From contig CAUYUJ010015693.1 in the NCBI GenBank assembly GCA_963575745.1, positions 62,501-126,500 of the forward strand: DNA of 64,000 nucleotides. Reading direction: 5' to 3'. The position numbers were made by a program, and so were the translations under genes. This stretch comes from Prorocentrum cordatum. Its lineage: Eukaryota > Sar > Dinophyceae > Prorocentrales > Prorocentraceae. The notes under the pieces were generated by a model. That model was given only the letters and a program-made list of their open reading frames with translations. It did no database searches and was not told the origin of the DNA. Numbering within the stretch: the first letter of the stretch is position 1; each line of letters starts with the position of its first letter. This document shows, piece after piece, positions 43,721 to 55,430 of the stretch.

Positions 43721-44449
43721 CCGGACGCTGGCGCCAGCCCATCTGCTGAGCGGCCACGCCGTCGGCTTTGCCGCGCCGCCGCTGCGGGATACCAGCCGGC
43801 AGTTCAGCCTGGCCCGGCCGGGGCGCGGGGCCTGGGGCCAGCGGCCGCGGGGACCGTCGCGCTTCCCAGCCTGGACGCCTACGCCCGGGAGACCCAAACG
43901 TGGCCGCCAGCCACTTCGACGGCACCACTCGCCCACTATCCCTGACCGGGGGCATGCCTTGCTGGCCTGCCAGCGGAAGGGTTCGGCGGTGGGCCACGCG
44001 GGCTCAACGACACCGAGGCCCTGCTGGCGGACAGTGCCTTCCGTTGGTCTGCTGGCGCAAAAGATACCAGTGGCTGTGGCACCAGCTGGCGCGCATGCCC
44101 GCTGTGCGCTTGCAGTGCTCGCAGTGCCCCCTCTTCGCTGGGGGGTTCATTCGTGCCCCAGCTTGGGCCACGCTCCGTCGTGCGGCTGGCCAGGTTTTCT
44201 TTCGCTCTCCTCACCTCTCCCCTTTCGGGCCGTGTCGTTTCTCTGCCCCTTTACTTCATCGTTTCACGGTTTGCTGTGATCTATTACGCACTGGCCCGTC
44301 GTCTTTGCAGCGCGGTGGTCGTCATGCAGCCCTCTGGTTCTCGCTGTAGCGTAGCTTCGCTGTCGCGTTTTACAGTGTAGGTCGAGGTTGTCAGATGCTC
44401 TGCGGCGAGAAAGCACCACTGCTAACATTCAGACTCGTTCGCCCATGAC
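43721..44449. other. No gene recognised
   Basis: GC-rich then pyrimidine-rich DNA; frames carry no motif I know. Confidence 0.4.
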
Positions 44450-45025
44450 CACCGCGATGTAGCAGGTCTGCCATTCGGCACCCCATGGGGGTTGAGGGCC
44501 GCCAGGGGGTACGTCACGTGCTTGTTCACGCCCAAATTGTGGGGGTGTTTCGAGGGAGACGCCCGTTCGTGGCTGTGGACGCGTGTGTTGTCAGATCCGT
44601 CTGGCCACTGCGGTGTAGCAGGCGTGGCGTTCGGACCATCCAGGCAGGAACAAGAGAACCGCCCTGGGGTACATCATGTGCACAATCTCCCCCAGATCGT
44701 TGGGACATCTCGAGCGAAACCCCCGTCCGTGGCTGTGGGTGCGCGTGTGTTTCAAATCCCTGCGATCACCGCGATGCAGCAAGCATGTCGTTCGGACCAC
44801 CCAAAAGGGAACTGCCAGGGTGTATATCAGGGGCCCGTTCGACTTCAGATTGCGGGGATGTCTCGAGCAAAGTGTTTGTTTTGGGAGGTTGACGCGTCTC
44901 TTTTCAGAAATGTTTGACCATCGCGATGCAGCAGGCATGTCATTTCCCCATGTCCTTCTGTAGGAGAGCCATCAAGGGGTACGTCACGGTCCCGTGTTCG
45001 TTCAGATTGACGGGATGCGTTGGCC
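44450..45025 (+). repeat. ~155-bp tandem repeat, four units
   Basis: Units begin 'CC(G/A)CGATG(T/C)AGCAGGC.TG' at about 44452, 44608, 44767 and 44920. They share 'GGGGTACGTCACGT' and 'GGGA.GT.TCGAGC'. The last unit is partial. Confidence 0.8.
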
Positions 45026-45722
45026 CACCAAGTCTTGGACCCGTCTATTAAGACGCTCTTATAAACACATTTCCAGACGCTATCAAAGAAAAAGGAGTTC
45101 GCTGGAAGATGGATGCACATACTGCGACTTCGCATTGAAAAACGACATCTTTCCAACCACTTGGTAAAACACATGTCCAACACCTCGTTGCCTTTGGCGG
45201 CTTTCGTGTTCTGACGGGCGTGCAACCCTACAGGGTCGAGCAGTAGGACGTGGGCCATCCACAGGCAAGCTCTTTCTGTCATGGACGTTCGACGGGCAGA
45301 TCAGACCATTCGTGGCAACTCTCTCTGGCGCCGGGGGCGGAGGGTTGGAACGTCAGGACGACATGGAGGGTTCCACCAGATGGATGGGGCCCCGCCTCTC
45401 CCGGATTGGAGGGCTTCTTGTTTTTTCTTCCTTATCCATCTCCTCGTAGCCACTCGCGGCTCTAGCTTCTGCACACCCCCGCGCTCCTTTCCTCATCCCA
45501 GTGTTGTTTTTGTTTCCCTCCTTCGATGGCGAGCCCCGCCTGGGGAGGGAGGGGCTCTTCTCTTTCGCCCCCTCCTCCATCCTCTCCTTCACTTCCTCTT
45601 CTGCCCTCGGGGACGTTACCTGGAACCCCACATCCTGCCACTCCCTTCCTTCCACTCCACCGCCCGGCGCTAAGCCGCCCCCCATCCCCTCCTCCTCGCC
45701 CTCCCCCCCCTTTCCGCCTGGG
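45026..45722. other. Upstream of the PRMT7 exon; no exon identified
   Basis: A pyrimidine-rich stretch (45560-45720) leads up to the first in-frame ATG of the methyltransferase. Animal PRMT7 has about 30 more N-terminal residues, including a Tyr-rich SAM-capping helix; I found no candidate exon for that here. Confidence 0.5.
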
Positions 45723-45950
45723 ATGGCGAGCCTGGACGGCTTCCTGGGCCACTTCGACATGCTTCTCGACGAGGACCGCAACGCGCTGTACAAGAAGGCC
45801 ATCGGCCTCGCGGCGCGCGACCTGCGCGCCCGCCGCGAGCAGAACCGCGACGGGCGGCCGCTGCAGGCGCTGGACATAGGCACCGGCAGCGGCCTGCTGG
45901 GCCTGCTGTGCTGGCAGACGGGTGCCTTCGGTGCGGTGGCGCTGCTGGAG
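45723..45950 (+). CDS. PRMT7: PRMT7-type protein arginine methyltransferase, exon 1
   Basis: 76 codons from an ATG at 45723 to a GAG at 45948-45950. The protein has 'HFDMLLDEDRNALY' (residues 10-23), then the SAM-binding motif I 'ALDIGTGSGLLGLL' (49-62; GxGxG at 53-57), and ends with the acidic residue (E76) that binds the SAM ribose in this family. PRMTs transfer methyl groups from S-adenosylmethionine to arginine side chains, PRMT7 giving monomethylarginine. The exon ends in phase 0 at 'GGAG|GC', and the family alignment resumes at 53355. The start may not be the true N-terminus, because the usual capping helix ahead of 'ADMLxD' is missing. The frame runs to 46043, but after 45950 similarity is lost. 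Confidence 0.82.
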
Positions 45951-46039
45951 GCCACTCCTGAACAAACCCAGCTCGACACCAATTCGGAGAACACTTGCTA
46001 CTACATAGGCGCAATGTGCGGCATTGCCTGGCATATTTC

Positions 46040-46600
46040 CTAGCATTGCCTTGTAGTGCGTGGCAGTGCTTTGCATATTGCTTTGCATATTGCTTGGCAT
46101 ATTGCTTGGCATATTGCTCGGCATATTGCTCGGCATATTGCTCGGCATATTGCTTGGCATCGCCTGGCAGTGATTGGCATGGCTTGGCATGTTGCCTGGC
46201 ATTACTTGGCATTGCGTGGTATTGCGTGGAATTGCGTGGCATTGCTTGGTATATTGCTTGGCACATTGCTTGGCATGGCTTGGCATATTGTTTGGCATTG
46301 CTTGGCATGGTGTGGCATTGATTGGCATTGGTTTGTACATTGCTTGGCATATTGCTTGGCAGATGTATTGGCATAGTACTTGACTTATTGCTCATCATTT
46401 TGCTTGGCATGGCTTGTCATACTGCTTGGCATACTGCTTGGCATTGCGAGACGTTGCGTTGCAGTGCGCAGCATGTTGCTTGGAATGTTGCCTGGCGTAC
46501 TGCTCGGTATGTTGCTCGGCAAATTCCTTGGTACAGTTACTGCTTGGCCGACCCTTCGGCATTGCGTGGCATTACTGCTTGACATTGACTGGCACCGCTT
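46040..46600 (+). repeat. TATTGCTTGGCA decamer-type array (in intron)
   Basis: Degenerate 10-12-bp units such as 'CATATTGCTTGGCATATTGC' and 'GGCATTGCTTGG'. Palindrome-like 'GGCAT' content leaves both strands open. Confidence 0.9.
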
Positions 46601-46604
46601 GGCA

Positions 46605-46945
46605 TTGCCTAGAGAGGCAGCAAGGAATCAAGGCTAAGGATCCATTGATCCCACAAACCAAGGAACCTAGGAACCAAGGCCAAGGCACCAAGGAACCACA
46701 ACAAATGAACCCAGGAATCAACGAACCAAGGAACCAGGGAACTTAGGATTTAAGTCCAACGAGCCAAGGAATCAAGACCAAGGAACCCAGGAACAAGTAT
46801 TGATTTACCAAGGGCCCGAGACCAAGGCACCGAGGGACCAAGACCAACGAACCCAAGGAAGGCAGCAATGAAGCAAGATCAAAGAACCAAGGGACCAAGA
46901 ACAAGGCACCCGAGGAAGGCCCAGGTGGAGCGACTTCAGGTCGCG
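46605..46945 (+). repeat. ACCAAGGAACC repeat (in intron)
   Basis: Irregular 9-18-bp units of 'GAACCAAGG', 'AATCAAGG' and 'ACCAAGGCACC'. Confidence 0.85.
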
Positions 46946-47514
46946 CGGAAGGACGGAGAAAACTTTGATCCAGGGGAGGTGGGCGTCGACGCGACCAGCG
47001 CTCATCTGCGCGGCGGAGGGTTTGGCGTCTTTGGCGCAAGTAGAGACCGCCAGCAGGCAGGCGCTGGTGATGGAAGTGGCGAGCCGTATCTTGCAGCCAG
47101 CAGGGGAAGGGTGAATGAACCCCTCACCTGGTATAGGCTTTGTGGATGCGGCGGAGAGCCAGGATAAGCTGTCGGGAGGCCAGGCCGGGACTGCTTCAAG
47201 AAGGAGGGCGCGCACTTGACTAGAGGTGGCGCGGATCCGCAGGCTGGGTGGCCCATAAGGCCGCTGAGGAGAGCCCGTCCTGGCAGGTGAGTGGTGCACG
47301 TGGGGCTCCATCACGCATTCGATGTGGTTGTGTGTATACACCCAGATTGGTGCGAGGTCCATGGGCAAACCATCGTCACTTCAAAACATATATATATATA
47401 TATATACACATACATACATACATACACCTATACGGCCACCCTTCGGGTGATCAGGAGGTTGTGAGGGGGGAGGAGGGGGGGAAACCAACATCTGATTCAA
47501 TCGATTTCATTATC
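46946..47514. other. Unique-looking intron sequence with a TA/CATA run
   Basis: No coding recognised. A (TA)n-(CATA)n run lies at about 47386-47430. Confidence 0.5.
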
Positions 47515-48080
47515 CATCTCATTCAACGGGACACCACGGGACACCACGGGACACCACGGGACACCACGGGACACTTGTCGATCCCACTATCGATCTCACT
47601 ATCGATCTCACTCCACGGGATACCACTGGACACCACGGGACACCTCTCGATCTCACTATCGGTCTCAGGTCTCACAATCGATCTCACCATCGATCTCACC
47701 CAACGGGACACCATGGACACCACGGGACACCACGGGACACTGCGGGACACCACATCGATCTCACTATCGATCTCACTATCGATCTCACAATCGATCTCAC
47801 TCCACGGGACACCACGGGCCACCACGGGACACCTCTTGATCTCACTATTGGTCTTACTATCGATCTCACTATCGATCTCACTCAACGGGACACCATGGGA
47901 CACCACGGGAAACTTGTCGATCTCACTATCGATCTCACTATCGATCTCACTCAACGGGGCACCCGGGGCACCGCGGGCCACCACGGGACATCACCGGACA
48001 CCGTTAGGGTCACCGCCGGACGGAGGATAATCATTTGTCTTGACTTCGCCCTAGCAGCGGCGGACACCACGGGACACCAG
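47515..48080 (+). repeat. ACGGGACACC and ATCGATCTCACT arrays (in intron)
   Basis: Two interleaved simple repeats, 10-bp 'CACGGGACAC' and 12-bp 'TATCGATCTCAC', are followed by a ~60-bp tail ('CGGAGGATAATCATTTGT...') at about 48014-48070. The same arrangement occurs at 50080-50410. Confidence 0.9.
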
Positions 48081-48194
48081 TCGATTCTCATTCCCCACAT
48101 GCTTCGTGGGGTTCTGGTTTTCTTCCTTGCCGCGCCGCACCCGCGACACTCCCACACACACCTCACTCTTCCTTTCCTCCTCACAGCACTGCTC

Positions 48195-48330
48195 AGCACA
48201 TCTCAGCTCAGCTCTCAGCATGGCACAGCTCAGCACAGCACAGCTCAGCTCATCTCAGCACAGCACAGCGCAGCACAGCACAGCACAGCATAGCTCAGCC
48301 CAGCTCAGCACAGCACAGCTCAGCTTAGGG
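48195..48330 (+). repeat. CAGCTCAGCA repeat (in intron)
   Basis: CAGCA/CAGCT pentamers, about 25 units. Confidence 0.85.
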
Positions 48331-48379
48331 GGTGCGCAAGGGGGGTGGTCCCTCACCGCGGCCGCACGCAGGAATGCAG

Positions 48380-49960
48380 GGTGCGGCAGGCGTGGCAATG
48401 TCTCCATAACAGAGGCGGTGCGCGGGGGGTGCGGTCTCTATGCGTTGCAGGCGCGCAGGGCACGGCAGGCGCGGCACTCTCTCGACACCAGGAGGGTAGG
48501 CAGAGGGTGCAGTCTCTATGCGTTGCAGGTGCGCAGGGCATGGCAGGCGTGGCACTTTCTCGACACCAGAGGGATGCACATGGGGTGCGGTCTCTATGCG
48601 TTGCAGGCGCGCAGGGCACGGCAGGCGTGGCACTTTCTCGACACCAGAGGGGGTGCACAGGGGGTGCGGTCTCTATGCGCTGCAGGCGCGCAGGGCACGG
48701 CAGGCGCGGCACTTTCTCGACACCAGGAGGGTGCGCAGGGGGTGCGGTCTCTATGCGTTGCAGGCGCGCAGGGCGCGGCAGGCGTGGCACTTTCTCGACA
48801 CCAGAGGGGGTGCACAGGGGGTGCGGTCTCTATGCGTTGCAGGCGCGCAGGGCACGGCAGGCGCGGCATTTTCTCGACACCAGGAGGGTGCGCAGGGGGT
48901 GCGGTCTCTATGCGCTTGCAGGCGCGCAGGGCGCGGCAGGCGTGGGAATTCTCGACACCAGAGGGGGTGAACAGGGGGTGCGGTCTCTATGCGTTGCAGG
49001 CGCGCAGGGCACGGCAGGCGCGGCATTTTCTCGACACCAGGAGGGTGCGCAGGGGGTGCGGTCTCTATGCGTTGCAGGCGCGCAGGGCGCGGCAGGCGTG
49101 GGAATTCTCGACACCAGAGGGGGTGCACATCGGGTGCGGTCTCTATGCGTTGCAGGCGCGCAGGGCACGGCAGGCGTGGCATTTTCTCGACACCAGAGGG
49201 GGTGCACAGGGGGTGCGGTCTCTATGCGTTGCAGGCGCGGGCACGGCAGGCGCGGCATTTTCTCGACACCAGGAGGGTGCGCAGGGGGTGCGGTCTCTAT
49301 GCGTTGCAGGCGCGCAGGGCGCGGCAGGCGTGGGAATTCTCGACACCAGAGGGGGTGCACAGGGGGTGCGGTCTCTATGCGTTGCAGGCGCGCAGGGCAC
49401 GGCAGGGCGCGGCACTTTCTCGACACCAGGAGGGTGCGCAGGGGGTGCGGTCTCTATGCGTTGCAGGCGCGCAGGGCGCGGCAGGCGTGGCACTTCCTCG
49501 ACACCAGAGGGGGTGCACAGGGGGTGCGGTCTCTATGCGTTGCAGGCGCGCAGGGCACGGCAGGCGCGGCAGACACCAGGAGGGTGCGCAGGGGGTGCGG
49601 TCTCTATGCGGCGCAGGCGCGCAGGCAGGCGTGGGAATTCTCGACACCAGAGGGGGTGAACAGGGGGTGCGGTCTCTATGCGTTGCAGGCGCGCAGGGCA
49701 CGGCAGGCGCGGCATTTTCTCGACACCAGGAGGGTGCGCAGGGGGTGCGGTCTCTATGCGTTGCAGGTGCGCAGGGCATGGCAGGCGTGGGAATTCTCGA
49801 CACCAGAGGGGGTGCACAAGGGGTGCGGTCTCTATGCGTTTCAGGCGTGCATGGCGCGGCAGGCGTGGCAAAGTCTCGATCACAGAGGGGGGTGAGCGTG
49901 GGGTGCGGTCTCTATCCGTTGCAGGCTCGCACGGCGCAGCAGGCGTGTCATTTTCTCGAC
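48380..49960 (+). repeat. 79-80-bp tandem satellite, about 19 units (in intron)
   Basis: Units carry 'GGGTGCGGTCTCTATGCG', 'TTGCAGGCGCGCAGGGCACG' and 'GGCAGGCGTGG', then 'TTTCTCGACACCAG'. Starts measured at 48435, 48514, 48592 and 48671 give a period of 78-79. The three + frames are all open for more than 350 codons because the unit lacks stops. Near-identical copies suggest recent expansion; the outer units are the most diverged. Confidence 0.92.
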
Positions 49961-50079
49961 ATCAGAGGGGGCGCGCAGGGAACGGCCACCAACATCATTC
50001 TCACATGCTTCTTTTCAGCTATCATCACTCCAGCCATAATATAAGTATGTGGGGTTCCTCGGTAGCGAAATTTTTTGGG

Positions 50080-50410
50080 ACACCACGGGACACGACGGGA
50101 CACCTCGGGCCACCACATCGATCTCACTATCGATCTCATTATCGATCTCATTCAACGGGACACCACGGGACACCACGGGACGTTTGTCGATCTCAGTATC
50201 GATCTCACTATCGATCTCACTCAACGGGACACCACTGGCCACCACTGGATACCACAGGACACCGCTAGGGCCACCGCCGGACGGAGGATAATCATTTGTG
50301 TTGAATTCGCCCTGGCAGCGGCGGACACCACGGGACACCACGGGACACTGCTAGGGCCACCACCAGACGGACGGAGGATAATCATTTGTCTTGACGTCGC
50401 CCTAGCAGCG
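50080..50410 (+). repeat. Second ACGGGACACC / ATCGATCTCACT array (in intron)
   Basis: The same two simple repeats as at 47515-48080, followed by two copies of the 'GGAGGATAATCATTTGT' tail (about 50283 and 50375). The two blocks flank the 79-bp satellite in the same orientation. Confidence 0.85.
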
Positions 50411-50624
50411 GCGGGTTCATTCCTCTCGCGCGCCCCCGCAGCTTCGCCTCGCCCGCACGCACGGTACGAACGAAACCAAATGATTTCCCGGTTGGGGGTT
50501 TCCGTTCCACTGCGATCTCCCCGCATTTTCCGATGTATGATCGCGGGGTCCGGGTCCTCGGGCCCCCCCCCCAGATGGGATGGGTCCCAGGGTCCTTGGG
50601 CCCCCCCCCCCAGATGGGATAGGG

Positions 50625-50990
<366 letters not shown>

Positions 50991-51379
50991 AGCGGCGGCG
51001 GCGGCGACGACGTCGAGCACCGGAGCTGTCAACATGACGCCAATCCCAGCCACACGCCGCACCCACACCGCACCCACAGGGGGGGAGGGAGGGGGGAGGA
51101 GGACCATGGCGTCACCCCGCACACACCTATAGCAACACACCACACCGACACCACATCCACAGGGGGGGGGAGCCACCACGCCACGCCCAGGCCCACCGGG
51201 GGGGGGGGGCATCGCGCGGGCGGCGGGCCCATGGCATTAGCATTGGGGAGGGGGGGCCAAAACCCTCGACCATGTATAGAGAGCGAGACATCGAGGGAGA
51301 GAGAGAAAGAGAGAGAGAGAGAGAGGAAGAGGTAGAGAGTTAGTTACCTTCGGCAGTTCAGATGCCTCTTGTATTCTTG
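50991..51379. other. Intron sequence with CAC-rich and GA runs
   Basis: G-runs at 51078-51100, 51160 and 51198; GA run at 51292-51325. No coding recognised. Confidence 0.5.
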
Positions 51380-52110
51380 TGGTGATCTTCGGGGACGTAT
51401 CCCAGAGGCCTTACAGAAGCGGTTTGGGAGTGCTTCGGGTGCCTTTTCGATGGGGTGGGTCGGGGGAGTCTTGGAGGCCTGTTGGGGCCTTGTTTTGCCT
51501 TTGGGGCTTCCGGAGAGCATCTTTGGGCCTGCTGGCGGTCTCGGGCGTCATCTTGGGGCGGAAGGTTCGAAATGTCGGTTCCTGTTCCCTGTAAGCCCCC
51601 TCTTGGCCCCTTCTTGGAGCCCTCTTGGGCCGTATTCGGGGCGTCTTGGGCCGCCTTCGAGACGTCTTGGGCCGTCTTGGGGTCCTCTTGGGTCGTGTGG
51701 TGGCCGACTTGGGGGCTCAGTCGGGCCGTCTTGGGGCGATTTCGCGGGGCCTTCGGGCCGTTTCGGAGAGTCGGGGCCAAGCAGGAGTTGCACAACCTGC
51801 TGGAAACCAGAAAGGGAATCACTGATTTTCGTGTGTTGGGGCCGCGTTGGTCGGGCCCTCGGGGCTCTTCTGGGGCCTCTTGTTGACTTTTGTGGGGCCG
51901 TCCCGAGCACTCCTGGGCCGACTCGGGGCCCTATGGGACCATCTTGGGGGTCTCTTGGGCACCCTTGGCCCTCGGAGCCTCGTGGCCCTCGAAGAAGGCC
52001 ATGCGAGAGCATGCGCCGAGCCCCGGGAGGCAAACGCGGGAAGCAGCTTGAGTTCTGGGCCCTTCGGTATTCAGTCAGCCAGGACTGAGCACGGAGAGGT
52101 CCAAGGGGCC
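51380..52110 (-). repeat. CCCAAGACGGCCCAAGAGG family, copy 3 (minus, in intron)
   Basis: On the + strand it reads 'CTTGGGCCGTCTTGGGGTCC' and similar, the reverse complement of the units at 8570 and 17040. A non-repeat middle lies at about 51776-51840. Confidence 0.5.
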
Positions 52111-53354
52111 TGGGGCATTCTAGTTCGTGCCTCAGGACATTATGCTGGATAGCTGTTTCGAAGTCGATTCGCACTGTTGCCTCGGCCCTCGAGGTGGTAG
52201 ACAAGTTGGCGTCCTATCACAGCGGCGCCGCATAAACTTTAACATGTTCTGCGCTGCCGAATTCTTAGTTGAAGCTTGTTGTGCGAGGCATCATTCCAGA
52301 GAAGAGGTCGTTTGGGCCAAGAGGGATGCACGCACACTGCCATCGTTATTGTCTTTTCCCTTTGCTCCACTTCATGCTTCTCTGCTCACACGACTGGTCC
52401 AAAACCAGCATCAAGTTGAAGTGGTAATGCGGCGTCTCACGACATGACTGCACACGGGTGTGGCGACAATCGAATGCTTACGTTGTCCCTCTCAGTATTT
52501 CTCCTTCTTTTCGACCGAATTGCGCTGAAAGAAACCGGGTTTATAAACACGCGCTGCGAGGCTGCGAGCATGTCTGAAGAGCTCCCACAGTAGTGTCAAC
52601 GTCTGGCCCCAGTGCCTAGGTTTGTGGCTTTGCCTTTCCCGATGTGCCCGAAGGCCGTGCCGCTCTGGAGCTCGCACAGCGGTAGGGCTGCGTGCATGCG
52701 GCAGGAAAACCAACACCGTGAACTGTGGTTATGACACAGGCGTGCGGTACCGACTCAGTCGGTGTGCCTTTGCAGCAGCCGTTTCTGGTGGTGTACTCGT
52801 CTACGCCGCCAGTGCTGTAACAATGAGAACACAGTTGCGAGAAGCAGCGGTGTTCCACTTGTGGTGCTGCCTTCCCGCCTGACGTCCTGTTCATCTTGTG
52901 CATTTGTGTTAACGCTGCTGTTCATGTGGGATCTCTTGCGGACGACGACGACGGATGACTCAGCGGTGGATCTGCGGCCTGTCGCCAACGATATGTGCAT
53001 GCTGCACACAGAAGGCCGCCTTCAGGCACACAATGCGCGCGGGGCGCGAGGGAAGCGCCTAGTCGCTCGGCAGAGCTAGACAAGACGACACGATTCGATA
53101 CGTACGCTCGAGGAGAAGGAGGAGGATGAGGAGGAGGAGGAGGAGGAGGAGGACGAGGGGGAGAAGGAGGATGGCAGGAGGTAATACTCAGATAGATCCC
53201 ACCAGGAGGTTTCCATCCCGGAGAGCTTCGCCGGAGTGTGCCAAGTCTGGGCCGTGTTGGTCACGACAAGAGTCGGGAGCGGGCAGACCGTGTGGGGGCA
53301 GGAGAACGTGTAGGGTTGCGAGGCGGTCGGGGGGATGATGTGGTTGCCCGGGAG
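52111..53354. other. Last 1.2 kb of the intron, mostly unique
   Basis: Mixed-complexity DNA with a short GGA run at about 53118-53160. Small frames at 52622-52882 and 52762-53079 have no recognisable domain. Confidence 0.5.
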
Positions 53355-55430
53355 GCGAACCCTGCGCTGGCCGCGGCCGCGCGCGCGAGCGTGCGGCGCA
53401 CCCCGGGAGCCGCGGACGTGTGCAGCGTCTGGGAGGGCCACTCCGGCGACGTGCTGTCCGGGCCACCGCCTCCGCCCGCCGTGGCGCCCAGCGCGCCGGC
53501 GCCGCGACCACCCTTCGACCTCTGCGTTTCGGAGCTGCTGGACTCTGTCTTGATTGGGGAGGGCGTCCTCCCGACCCTGCGGGATGCATTCGAGACGCCT
53601 TGGATGGACGTGGAGACGACACTGATGATCCCAGCGAGCGCCCGTATCGTGGCGCGCGCCCTGGAGTCGGAGGCTCTCTTCGAGCAGCACCGTCTGGGCG
53701 GCTGCCGCCCGGACAGCGCTGCGGCCTGCCTGGCCGTGCCACCCGCGTTCCTCCGCTGCTGCGGCCTGCACGCCGCCGAGCAGCTGCACCTGGCGCCCTA
53801 CCTGGAGTCTGGGCTCGCGCGATTCGTGTCGGAGCCGCTGGAGGTGTTCGCCTTCGACTTCTCGAGGGTGGCGGAGCTGCCGCCAGGCGGGCGGCAGCAG
53901 CTCCTGGCGGTGACGGTCGAGGGCGGGGCTTCCGTGCATGGATTGGCCATCTGGTTCGAGGCCAACCTCTACGCCGGCGTGGAGCTCTCGACGGCCCCGC
54001 GGTCCGCGGACGAGCCCCCAGCGCGGGACCACTGGAAGCAGGCGGTGGTCTGCTTCCGGGCGCCCGTGCGTACGCCGCTGGGCGCCAGCAGCACGTTGCG
54101 CCTGGCCGCCCGCCACGACGACGACGCCGTCTGGTTCGAGCCGCTCGGCCTCTCCGCCCCGCCGGCGGGCGCGCCGCCCGAGCTGCCGCCGCCGGTGTGC
54201 GGCTGCGGCCTGCACTCCCAGACCAGCCGGAGGCGCCTGGCCCGTCTCGCGGAGCTGCTGCGGCGGCCACCCGCGGGGGCCGCGGCAGGGGGGCGTGGCG
54301 CCCTGGTGTTCGGAGACGGGGGCGTGCTCCCGGCGCAGCTGGCCTCTGGCGGCTACGGGCCCGTCGTCTGCGTCGGCGGCGGCGCCGACCTGAACCGCGT
54401 GGTCGTGGAGGCGTTCGCCGACGCCAATGGGGTGCGGTGCACGGTCCGCATAGCCGACCCGAGCGCTGGGCTGCTGCCAGGCGGCGCGAAGCGACGGAGG
54501 GTTGCTGTGGAGGAACCGTTGTCGCTCGACGACGAGGAGGTGAGCGAGTGCCCCTTCGACTGGCAGGCGCTCGCCAGCGCGCTGGAGGAGCAGCGGCCTC
54601 GCGTCCAGTGGGACGTCTTCGCGGAGCCGTGGTATGACGAGCTTTCAGAGGACTGGGACTTGGTCCACTACACGCGCTTCAAAGAGGACTTCCAGGCCCT
54701 CCTGGGCGCTTGGCCCGCGCTGCGCGGCGCTGGAGCCGCGCGGTGTCGCTTTCGCGTGGTGGCTCGCGCCTTCAACTCCGAGCTGCTGGCACAGCGGCTC
54801 CAGCCGCTGAGCGCTTCGGGGGGGGGACCCGTGCGGTCTTGGGCCGGGCTTGAGCTCGCCGACTTCATGAACGGGCTGCACCCGGGCCAGCCGAAGCCAG
54901 GTCATTCTGTGGACGCCTGGGCGCTGCTCCGCGCAGGCTCGGTCCACCTCTGCGGGGCCCCGTGCGACGTGGCCAGCCTCGACCCGCTGGACGAGCACGC
55001 CGGTGGCGCAGCGCACGTCGAGGTGCCGGCAGACGGCCGCACGGTGCACGGCGTGCTGCTGTGGCTCCGCCGGGAAGCCCCCGAGCCCACTGACGTCGAC
55101 TGGGGTGCGGTGCTCGCAGGGCCCGTGGACGCGGCAGGGGCGGCGCCGCTGAGGCACGCGCGCCTGGGCGTGGCTCTGCTCGACGAGCCCCTTGGCAGGG
55201 GCGGGGTCCTGCGGGTGAGCGTCGCGCGCGGCAGCGCGGGAGACGGCGGCTTCGTGGTCGGCGTCTCGTCCCCGCATGGCCCTTTCTCTTGCACCTTACC
55301 CCCTCCTTCATCATTCGACCTCCCTTCTTCCCTCCCTCCCACTCCGTGCTCCACCTCTCCTTGTCATCCTTCATCCTTGAACTCCCTCCCGCTCTCTCCT
55401 TCGATAAAGGATGACAAGCCTGCCTATTGA
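53355..55430 (+). CDS. PRMT7: PRMT7-type protein arginine methyltransferase, exon 2
   Basis: The reading frame resumes at GCG (53355) in phase with exon 1; if joined, the product is up to 767 residues (human PRMT7 is 692). Numbered from exon 1, the double-E loop 'ELLDSVLIGEG' has its glutamates at 136 and 145, the same spacing as in PRMT7. A beta-barrel follows with 'HGLAIWFEANLYAGVELSTA', then 'DHWKQAV' (301-307), where the usual THW has Asp for Thr. A second, degenerate methyltransferase half follows: 'ALVFGDGGVLPAQLASGGYG', 'FAEPWYDELSEDW', 'LELADFMNGLHPG', 'VHGVLLWLRR'. It lacks motif I and double-E glutamates, as expected for the inactive half of PRMT7. Tandem halves separate PRMT7 from single-domain PRMTs. 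The last ~45 residues, after 'VVGVSSPHGPF', are Ser/Pro-rich and may be untranslated or spliced out. Confidence 0.85.
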   Translation, partial: ANPALAAAARASVRRTPGAADVCSVWEGHSGDVLSGPPPPPAVAPSAPAPRPPFDLCVSELLDSVLIGEGVLPTLRDAFETPWMDVETTLMIPASARIVARALESEALFEQHRLGGCRPDSAAACLAVPPAFLRCCGLHAAEQLHLAPYLESGLARFVSEPLEVFAFDFSRVAELPPGGRQQLLAVTVEGGASVHGLAIWFEANLYAGVELSTAPRSADEPPARDHWKQAVVCFRAPVRTPLGASSTLRLAARHDDDAVWFEPLGLSAPPAGAPPELPPPVCGCGLHSQTSRRRLARLAELLRRPPAGAAAGGRGALVFGDGGVLPAQLASGGYGPVVCVGGGADLNRVVVEAFADANGVRCTVRIADPSAGLLPGGAKRRRVAVEEPLSLDDEEVSECPFDWQALASALEEQRPRVQWDVFAEPWYDELSEDWDLVHYTRFKEDFQALLGAWPALRGAGAARCRFRVVARAFNSELLAQRLQPLSASGGGPVRSWAGLELADFMNGLHPGQPKPGHSVDAWALLRAGSVHLCGAPCDVASLDPLDEHAGGAAHVEVPADGRTVHGVLLWLRREAPEPTDVDWGAVLAGPVDAAGAAPLRHARLGVALLDEPLGRGGVLRVSVARGSAGDGGFVVGVSSPHGPFSCTLPPPSSFDLPSSLPPTPCSTSPCHPSSLNSLPLSPSIKDDKPAY

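Noticed and set aside
45951-46043. In-frame continuation of PRMT7 exon 1 to a stop at 46043
   Set aside because: Similarity to the family ends at the glutamate before 45950 and resumes exactly at 53355; the continuation leads into simple repeat.
48106-50044. Three overlapping + frames of 350-517 codons
   Set aside because: They are the 79-bp satellite read in three frames, inside the PRMT7 intron.
53238-53354. First 39 codons of the long frame containing PRMT7 exon 2
   Set aside because: No similarity to the methyltransferase; they lie before the acceptor AG and are intron read-through.
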